NCBI RefSeq assembly: GCF_001949145.1
Contig: NW_019091466.1
Location: 116,300-169,547 of the forward strand
Reading direction: 5' to 3'
Source: Acanthaster planci
Taxonomy: Eukaryota; Echinodermata; Asteroidea; Valvatida; Acanthasteridae
Length of the DNA stretch: 53,248 nucleotides
Of this stretch, positions 47,601 through 53,248 are shown piece after piece. The stretch's first letter is position 1. Every line of letters starts with the position of its first letter. The notes beneath the pieces were generated by a model that was not told where the DNA came from, did not search any database, and saw only the letters and a program-made list of their open reading frames with translations. The position numbers and the translations under genes are program-made.

Positions 47601-50600
47601 TTTAGAGTGAAAAGTCTTTTTAGGGGAAAGTCTGGATATGAAGTTATTGTACCCAAACAAAAAGTGGTTTCTGCATCGAATACGAATGACTCATTTCAAT
47701 CGTCATTCTGACTTCTAAGTGTAAACCTAAAACTCTATGCACGGTCCAAATGGTACAATCTGAACTACTTTTGTGTTACAACTGCTTTTGACAACAAATA
47801 AGGAATAGAATCACTTTTTTTGTAACCTCAAAGGCACAATCGCCATATCAATATTGCATGCATAGTCAAAATGCATTAAGTTAACAAAATAATATCAACT
47901 TAAATTATTCTATCGTTGAGCAGAAATGGGACAAGCATCAAAACACATTGATGCCCACATAGCAAAAATATAACAGGCACACATAGCTGGATGTATGTAC
48001 ATACCTCTGTAAACTCTCAGTGATATTTGCTAGGTAGTCCTCTGTCTGTTTGGTCAAAGTCTCCTTGCCTAATCGAAACAACATTAGCTGAGCTTGGAAG
48101 AATCCCAGCATGGGCTGCAGCAAGTTACTGGTGCGTTTGTATTGCAACAAGTTCAAAGAATTGTAGTAGTTGAGAGAATTCTGTGAAGCGACACAGAAAC
48201 AATGTGATAACAGTTGCTCCATTTTATAGTGACACAGTAAGAAATTCTTTGAGGTTCATGACTTATGTGACGTCTTATTACAATTGACACATCTTTCAAC
48301 TACATAGCAATGCCTGTGACCAACCACCACGTCTACCCAAAAACAAAATCACACACATTTTGATTTAGGGAAATGTCTGCTCCATGCAGAAACAAAAGAT
48401 ATCACGTTTGCACATAACGACGACGTCCTTTTGGCAGGGACACAGTGTGTGTCCACTGGGTGCCCTGTTGAAACAATCCCCACCAGACTTGTCTTTGCCA
48501 GTATGGTGGCACTTCCACAGAGCAGAATATGTCAAGTGGTTGCCTTAGTTACGGATTACTTTTAATAATGGATCATGAATACTCCTTCACTGATTTTAAG
48601 CTGGTAATTAAACTTAAATGTGTTACAAAGACACCCAAAAAGCCAAACCAAACCAAACTTATTAGATCATAAATAAAAAAAAAAATCTCAATGTGGTAAG
48701 CCTGTTCGATATTCATTTCTTTTCATATCACATTATCATGAAAAAATATCGCGATATCCAATATTATTATGATGACATCATTTTCCATTCATAAAATAAA
48801 CATGACTGAAATCATCACCATGTCTCGAGAGCCACATATAAAAAAAAAAAAATTTCACGCCTTTGTATTATCTCTACATTTAGAACTCTTATATGCTTAT
48901 GGAAAGCAAATTTCAACATGAAAATTGTGGACATTAAATTATCATATCATGGCACCGTACGGAAAAAGCCATTTCCCCGCACACATTAGCGGTAAAGTTC
49001 ACTAAAGGCAACCCCGAAAATGGACAGAGCACATGGGTGTTTCTTGTGGAGCTACTGGTATTGATGCCCGCACCTCATTTCTTGTGTTTAAATCCATCTA
49101 AATGTCAAGCTCTTCAAATTTGTTTCAAGAGAAATCCACCCACGCCAGCATTAACTATTGATCATAACCCACTTGCGTTTGTGTCTTCAGCAAAGATCCT
49201 ACGTGTCAAGATTCAAAATGACCTGAAGTGGGATCTCCAGGTTAGTGATATGATAAAGAACAAACAGACGTTTATACATGTTACGAACGCTCAAAAAATT
49301 GGGTTTTACAACAGATGAACTGACAGTTGTTTACAAAGGATATGTCAGACCCATGATTGAATACGTTGACGTTGTGTGGAATTCTTCACAAACCAAAGAA
49401 CAACTTCATATTTTAGAAAAATTGCAAAAAAGAGCGTGTAAAATTATGCTTGGTAATAATTTTAAGTCATATCAGGATGCTTTAAAAATGTGTGGCATTG
49501 AAACCCTGGTTGACCGTTGGCAGGCATATTGTTGTAAATGTGCTGAGTCATCGTCTAAGTGTAAACAAACTGATAACCTGATTCCTCCTGTGAGGAAAAC
49601 CATTCATGGCAGGGAGTTGCGTAACTCTCATTTTACATGTACTTCATTGCTACCCTGTACGACTAATTCAATTTAAGAATATCCCTATTCCATTTTACAT
49701 TAATCTATTAAATTCATAGTTAGAGAATCTATACAGGCCTTCTTGTGGCTAACAAAATTCATGCGACAATAGAGAAATCATACATAGTCCACCCCGCTGA
49801 AGTAGGTTTGAGCTCCTCTATTTGTCTAGTGTTTATTTGTTTCAATTATTATAATTATGATCAGTGATTAATGTGTTTGTCCTTCCTATTTTTTGATGTG
49901 CTTTTAACGTATTTTACATGAATTTTAATTAGTCTGTATAGAGGTTTTAATAATTGTTAATCATGATTGGTGTTTTATGTGGTTGTACTTGTTATTTTTG
50001 GATGTTTTCATGTACTTTATATGAATTTTACAGATAACCTGTAAAATTCTTGTAATTCGGCTTACTAAGCCACGATAAGAATGAAATAAACTAAATGAAA
50101 TGAAATGAAATTTCTAAGTTGTCATTTATTTCTCATAAGTCAGCATGTTTTGCTCGGTCCCTTTTCTACCATGTCTACAAGACCACAAAAAAGCCTTCGT
50201 GTAAGTCTGCAATAAAAATATCGTGCTTCGGTATCGGTTTCCTTCTCCACGGTTACTTAAAAGTGTCAAGCAACAATCCCCACACTGCCCAACTGATGCA
50301 TGCATGTGGTTGAGTACATCAATACCAGGGACCCCTCTCAGGCTACACGCATGCGTTCTGACCATTTTGAGGGTCGCCTTATTGAACCAACTTAACCTGT
50401 AGGCCGTTTTCCAATATTCGACTTTGTCTCCATTCAGGCTTCAACTGTTTTTTTACTATCTGACTTTGAAGTTGTAAGTGCATAGCAAGTTTGATAATGG
50501 CACAAAACATCAAGTAAAATGCAAAAGAGCCAAACATTACAGTTCTTCAATTTGATTGAAACACTTCAGGCCCACGATCTGGAATTGGTTTTTGAGACAA

Positions 50601-52820
50601 AGCCTGAGACGGAGACAAAGTTGAGCATTGGAAAACGGCCCTGTGCGTGTGCGGCGAGCGGTGTGACGATCTTGAGTACCGAGTGAGAAAACCGATTTAG
50701 CTGGAGTTTACTGTACAATACATTACACATGCGTACAGTCTGTTGGTTTGGTTCTACCCTCTAATACTTTTAAGACCCTTGCAGTTGCTTGGGGTCAACA
50801 ATGACTTTGTGGTTTGAGGTTTTCAGTGGAGTATTTGTGTGGCCTGAATGCAGTAATGCAGGCAGGGCTCAACACGTGGTGCATTGACTGCCCTATGTGC
50901 ATGTACAGTACATCGTTTGGAGCTTATCGCAATAATTTTTGGCATATCGATTTGCATGATATCCCGATATGTGTTCTTACGAACGATCTGATATCTGATA
51001 TCAACATCATATCGAAATATCGTGAAATATCATCATATTGAACAGGCTTACAATGTGGTGAGTAACATGGCACGTTTACCTGTAAAAGCTTCTTTCTGCA
51101 CGAATATAACTCATCATTTGCATCTATTCTTGCTTTGGTTTCATTCTCTTTCTTCTTTGAAACTCGGCAGTACTTTACTATTGCATTTTCGTGTTCTGTG
51201 GTGAATAAAGAAATCATTCATTTAGACTTAAACCATGTAGAGATTGCCATCATGGTAAATTGCCCTTGAATATGTCAAAATTTCACAAAACAGAAATTGC
51301 CCACTATGAAATTAGTAAGATTGATGAGGGTAAGAATGACACATTCCTACACGAATATGACTTGGGTAACTCTGAATGAAATACATGTACCTTGTTCTAA
51401 CATCCGGTTGAGTTCTTTCATATTTGTGATTTCTGTCAGGTCACTATTGGTGAATGAGGACAGTGGTTGAACCATCAAGTCATTCAGTTGAGTGGAATGA
51501 GCAGTGTGAACAGAGCTAACCTTCAAAAACAAAGAAAAACAGGGTAAAAAAAGCAAGAAAAAAGTGGCAGGGTTCCAGCTGCTGGGTTCTAGCCTGAACT
51601 GGTAAAGAAAAAACAAGAATGGTGGGTTAACAAACAAAATGCCCTGTCAAGCTAATGCTAAATCCAGGACTTTGTGATCACAAAAACACTTTTCATTGGT
51701 ATTTTTCAACCATATCCAATGCTTTACTTATTAAATGACCCCGAGCTTTGACTAGTGGGGTCCAAAACTGATAGGCTTCCGACTGACACTTAGACCAACG
51801 TACATGTATATGTCTAGCCTTTCTAGAGTGGGAAAACCATTTCTATTGTTTAAACATAATGACTTTAACTAAGGGATCCAAATTCATGTACAGCTTCTGT
51901 ACAACACAAAGACAAACCCACATAACAAGTTTGAAGTTAATATGTCAAGTCCTAAAGTTATGCTGGGAAAACACATACATATATATATACAGGTACATTA
52001 ACCCTAACCCTCCTCAATCCTTCACCTGTTGGAAGACTAAGGAGTGTTAGGGCTAAAATGTAAAATGTACTGTATCACTCATAGCTGGAGTTCTGGAGCA
52101 CTTTTGTCCCCGCTGATAACACTCGGGCGCTGAATGCCACAAACAGTGGTATACTGTTGCAAAACACTGACGGATTACCTCTGCTAATGCCAGCTGAAAA
52201 ATGATGGCAATTCCCAGCAGCTCGGTCTTTTGTTCTGAGCATGGTCTTTTCTTACAAGGCCAAGCTCCTTTGTCCAATTTCGGGCACCCTGGCTATACGT
52301 ACAAACCCAATGTACCAGGTACTGGGAACCCCGGAGGCAAGTGGTTAACACAGTAAGACCTATACCACACACACTCAACAACATCCACATTACATACCTA
52401 GTGTGGACATTCCTTTGTTTAAGAGTTCAGAGTTAAGAAAACTCAAAGAAAATACTCATATTTCTTGAACTGAGAACACGATTTTCAGCTGCATTTTGTA
52501 AAATGTTTCCTTGACTGTTCCTCTTTCTTATAAGACAAATTCCTAATCCCCAAATGCCTCTAAATTCTCCTTTCAGTGAAGGGGAAATATCCTGTGGACA
52601 CGGATACGTCCACAGAAGTACTTCCCTTCCAACATCGTGTCGACATCTTTTGTTCACAAGTCCACACTGGGTACACATGTATGAAGCATTTCCACAGCAT
52701 ATCCAGAACTTAACTTCCTACATACATATACATGTAACTGATTCTCACCTCTTCCATTGTCCTTGAAAACTGCTTGAGAGTTGAGGCCAAAATACTGTCA
52801 TCTCTGCCCAATGGAAAGTG
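38233..52820 (-). CDS. appl1: APPL1/2-type endosomal adaptor (BAR-PH-PTB), fourteen exons, N-terminal exon(s) outside window
   Basis: APPL proteins bind Rab5 on early endosomes and link receptors to signalling. Fourteen exons join in consistent phase into 776 residues plus stop. BAR domain: residues 1 to about 190 (HFPLGRDDSILASTLKQFSR; LNLLQYKRTSNLLQPMLGFF). PH domain: about 215-320 (IAGYLMIR; WERQYFFTQGGNLMSHAKG; GCTVNAAEIDDRRFAFQIT; REEWIATIRNIS). Linker: 320-470, Pro/Ser-rich, with TPIQFDMITP and the VNPF motif found in APPL1. PTB domain: 475-610 (LLRFLGSMEV; MAARAIHNIFKMTE; FWAAHQENK; FICHVFEADVAAEEICQAIS). The last exon adds a Gln/Pro-rich tail of about 150 residues ending DESDA, in place of the shorter vertebrate tail ending SEA. 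With about 80 residues missing at the left, the protein would be near 860, longer than the roughly 700 of vertebrate APPL1. APPL1 versus APPL2 identity is not resolved. Confidence 0.95.
39045..39240 (+). mobile_element. tRNA-derived SINE, second copy or related family
   Basis: A-box-like tggtgtttagg (39049-39059) and B-box-like ggtttgaatca (39088-39098), followed by ttgggtaagccactttaccc, a segment typical of the bodies of several deuterostome tRNA SINEs. It is diverged from the 3.3-kb copy beyond the promoter. It lies in the APPL intron before the last exon. Confidence 0.55.
39379..39565 (-). CDS. appl1: APPL exon (C-terminal half of PTB domain)
   Basis: Acceptor ...cccacag, donor aag|gtatgt. 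It encodes LFAFITRRHGARHQPQFICH, VFEADVAAEEICQAISLAAD and IAFQALLQQR, matching the final PTB helix of APPL1 (CxxFESNxEGEKICDS). Confidence 0.95.
40076..40162 (-). CDS. appl1: APPL exon (PTB, central strands)
   Basis: Acceptor ...caactgcag, donor ag|gtattg. It encodes LLDSSKQVVKAHHDLTDVSF and WAAHQENK. AxHQENKR is a diagnostic APPL PTB segment. Confidence 0.94.
40325..40511 (-). CDS. appl1: APPL exon (N-terminal half of PTB domain)
   Basis: Acceptor ...cagttttag, donor ag|gtgagg. It encodes YLLRFLGSMEVRRDKGLDII and IMAARAIHNIFKMTELHLIV, nearly identical in pattern to APPL1. Confidence 0.96.
41040..41281 (-). CDS. appl1: APPL exon (linker with NPF motif)
   Basis: Acceptor ...gaacgcag, donor g|gtagat. 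It is Ser/Pro-rich and encodes TPIQFDMITPSEEQPPAMP and RRVNPFDDKP. TPIQFDxIxP and NPF are shared with vertebrate APPL1. Confidence 0.92.
41876..42087 (-). CDS. appl1: APPL exon (PH-PTB linker, low complexity)
   Basis: Acceptor ...ttgttcag, donor ag|gtaatc. The frame kept by phase reads SNIPQTQAVGDARSRAFSAP and on to QKQRADSYKH. It is Pro/Thr/Gly-rich with little family similarity, so the borders rest mainly on splice phase. Confidence 0.8.
42545..42647 (-). CDS. appl1: APPL exon (end of PH domain)
   Basis: Acceptor ...ctatgccag, donor cag|gtatgt. It encodes LVSLQCMSGSDREEWIATIR then NISSGFYMPEK, the C-terminal PH helix with the invariant Trp. Confidence 0.95.
43376..43482 (-). CDS. appl1: APPL exon (PH domain core)
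   Basis: Acceptor ...catttatag, donor aa|gtgagt. It encodes IAGSLVIDLDGCTVNAAEID and DRRFAFQITRPEDAK. Confidence 0.95.
44264..44335. repeat. Half copy of the foldback element seen at 15.5 kb
   Basis: ggttcttctcagaaccacac followed by acatttt, tgtaca, ggtgcaaccgca matches the loop and right arm of the foldback at 15523-15583 in order. The left arm is absent. Confidence 0.6.
44993..45074 (-). CDS. appl1: APPL exon (PH domain, first strands)
   Basis: Acceptor ...ttgacag, donor cag|gtatga. It encodes SGLTHRWERQYFFTQGGNLM then SHAKGQ, matching APPL1 TWDRQFYFTQGGNLMSQARG. Confidence 0.96.
46004..46174 (-). CDS. appl1: APPL exon (BAR-PH junction)
   Basis: Acceptor ...tgccaag, donor ag|gtacat. It encodes VHSELGQLSQRSSDKILEIT, YYYMPEPTPDMQMQ and IAGYLMIR. 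The YxPDPDP-like linker then GYL marks entry into the PH domain. Confidence 0.94.
48005..48180 (-). CDS. appl1: APPL exon (BAR domain)
   Basis: Acceptor ...cttcacag, donor ag|gtatgt. It encodes LNLLQYKRTSNLLQPMLGFF, QAQLMLFRLGKE and EDYLANITESLQ, following APPL1 LNTLQYKKKIALLEPLLGYM closely. Confidence 0.96.
48687..48795. repeat. Dispersed repeat, left member of an inverted pair
   Basis: atgtggtaagcctgttcgat, then tatcgcgatatccaatatta. Its reverse complement is found diverged at about 50930-51060. The ATATCGCGATAT-type core is self-complementary. Confidence 0.6.
49020..50112 (+). mobile_element. 5'-truncated CR1/jockey-type non-LTR retrotransposon
   Basis: Plus-strand frames hold the end of an RT: LNPSKCQALQICFKRNPP, then KILRVKIQNDLKWDLQVSDM; after a frameshift near 49280 follow MLRTLKKLGFTTDELTVVYK, GYVRPMIEYVDVVWNSSQTK and HILEKLQKRACKIMLG, the C-terminal thumb typical of CR1/jockey-like elements. 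A roughly 430-bp 3' UTR has the hairpin ggctt-act-aagcc (50059-50071), AATAAA (50085-50090) and an (AATGA)n tail to 50112. Only the last third is present, as expected from 5' truncation. It is antisense within an APPL intron. Confidence 0.88.
50401..50641. mobile_element. MITE with about 41-bp terminal inverted repeats, 241 bp
   Basis: aggccgttttccaatattcg ... ccattcaggctt at the left is mirrored by aagcctgagacgg ... cattggaaaacggccct at the right with a few mismatches. The right end read inward begins CAGGGCCG, like some hAT termini. No matching 8-bp flank is visible and there are no coding frames. Confidence 0.75.
50930..51060. repeat. Dispersed repeat, right member of an inverted pair
   Basis: tcatcatattgaacaggctt then acaatgtggtg is the reverse complement of the start of the repeat at 48687. 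It abuts the donor side of the next APPL exon (from 51080) with only 20 bp between. Confidence 0.6.
51080..51195 (-). CDS. appl1: APPL exon (BAR domain)
   Basis: Acceptor ...tcaccacag, donor cag|gtaaac. It encodes HENAIVKYCRVSKKKENETK and IDANDELYSCRKKLLQ, matching APPL1 HDAAINRYSRLSKKRENDK. Confidence 0.95.
51391..51520 (-). CDS. appl1: APPL exon (BAR domain)
   Basis: Acceptor ...tttttgaag, donor g|gtacat. It encodes VSSVHTAHSTQLNDLMVQPL and FTNSDLTEITNMKELNRMLE. STQLxDxMxxP is shared with APPL1. Confidence 0.94.
51996..52060. repeat. Short palindromic repeat, copy 2 (inverted relative to 36.9 kb)
   Basis: cattaaccctaaccctcctc ... gactaaggagtgttagggctaaaatg; the halves are imperfect reverse complements and the whole matches the reverse complement of 36926-36994. 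Confidence 0.7.
52396..52615 (+). repeat. Dispersed repeat, copy 2 (other copy at 26398-26626)
   Basis: Same ordered blocks and orientation as the 26.4-kb copy: tagtgtggacattc, gttaagaaaac, ttcttgaac, ttttcagctgc, tccttgactgttcc, ccccaaatgcct, tgtggacac. It lies in an APPL intron. Confidence 0.75.
52749..52820 (-). CDS. appl1: APPL exon (BAR domain), most 5' exon visible
   Basis: Acceptor ...tgtttccag, donor gag|gtgaga; 24 codons, HFPLGRDDSILASTLKQFSR then TMEE. It corresponds to APPL1 RFPLGGDDEVMSSTLQQFSK, about residue 80 of the human protein. Earlier exons lie beyond 53248. Confidence 0.93.
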
Positions 52821-53179
52821 CTGGAAACATGTAAGGTACACCAACAAATTGTTACAAGAACATGCACTACAACCGAAGGAAATTCTGCATCAACTTAGTC
52901 ACTATATTTGTTTAATTGTGACCTGCCATGGCATATTGAGGACAAATCCCCATTTATGACTTTTTGAGATGTGGGTAATTCCACAAATTGGGGATCCCAA
53001 AGTGTGATATTTTCGTGTCTGTGTTACATCTGACCTTTATGGAAGTGGCACAGGAATTGATTTCAAACTATTACTATTTGTTTGGCAGGTAATTTACATT
53101 AATTTGTCATGCTTGGAAATACATGTATGTTCTGAACTTTACAAAACTTACACTTACAGCATATGCCAGATGTGACAGG

Positions 53180-53248
53180 GATGGGATCGCCTATATCCCT
53201 ACGCCAACAACCCTTGACCTCACCCATGGGATCTTCTATATCCCTACG
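53180..53248 (+). repeat. Start of a 45-bp-period tandem repeat cut by the window edge
   Basis: atgggatcNNctatatccct followed by acg occurs at 53181 and again at 53226, so at least one full unit plus a partial unit are visible. Confidence 0.55.

Noticed and set aside
52053-52390. Minus-strand frames between two APPL exons
   Set aside because: The BAR sequence joins 52749-52820 directly to 51391-51520 in phase and without a gap against APPL1, so no exon is expected here.

Overview
This is animal nuclear DNA: about 40% G+C, introns with GT/AG borders, long non-coding stretches and many transposon remnants. It is not prokaryotic; nearly all the long open frames are exons or chance frames. The three genes are ordinary metazoan genes. 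The abundance of (TACATG)n runs, 'taggccta' words, a GIY-YIG Penelope-like retroelement and tRNA-derived SINEs suggests a marine invertebrate deuterostome, perhaps an echinoderm or another ambulacrarian. That placement is an inference from texture, not from a marker gene.

Layout. (1) Bases 723-8889, plus strand: the last six coding exons of a laminin beta chain (beta knob, long coiled coil, C-terminal cysteine), with a poly(A) signal at 9236. Its largest intron (3246-7242) carries a SINE, a decayed L1-type reverse transcriptase fragment on the minus strand, a 48-bp tandem duplication and a roughly 520-bp inverted-repeat element. (2) 9.2-22.6 kb: intergenic. It holds a Tc1-type MITE, a Penelope-like element remnant between two diverged direct repeats, a foldback element, another small inverted-repeat element, two GTCG-rich minisatellites in opposite orientation, and an assembly gap. 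(3) About 22.6-33.4 kb, plus strand: a gene for the cytosolic iron-sulfur scaffold NUBP1/Nbp35. Eight exons are solid (26135-33393); a first exon at 22680-22736 is proposed. (4) 33.5-38.1 kb: intergenic between two convergent genes. (5) 52820-38233, minus strand: fourteen exons of an APPL1/2-type endosomal adaptor (BAR-PH-PTB), lacking only its N-terminal exon(s), which lie beyond the right edge. Its introns contain a 5'-truncated CR1/jockey-type retrotransposon, a hAT-like MITE, a tRNA-SINE and several dispersed repeats also present elsewhere in the window.

The genes do not form a pathway: laminin beta is a basement membrane subunit, NUBP1 assembles cytosolic Fe-S clusters, and APPL is a Rab5 effector on early endosomes. 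Splice phases agree across every junction called inside the laminin and APPL models and from exon 2 onward in NUBP1, which is the strongest evidence for the models. I saw no convincing undescribed system. The most interesting items are the Penelope-like locus, the sequence drift in NUBP1, the extended Gln/Pro-rich APPL tail, a repeated 16-18-bp motif in a NUBP1 intron, and several small unclassified mobile repeats.
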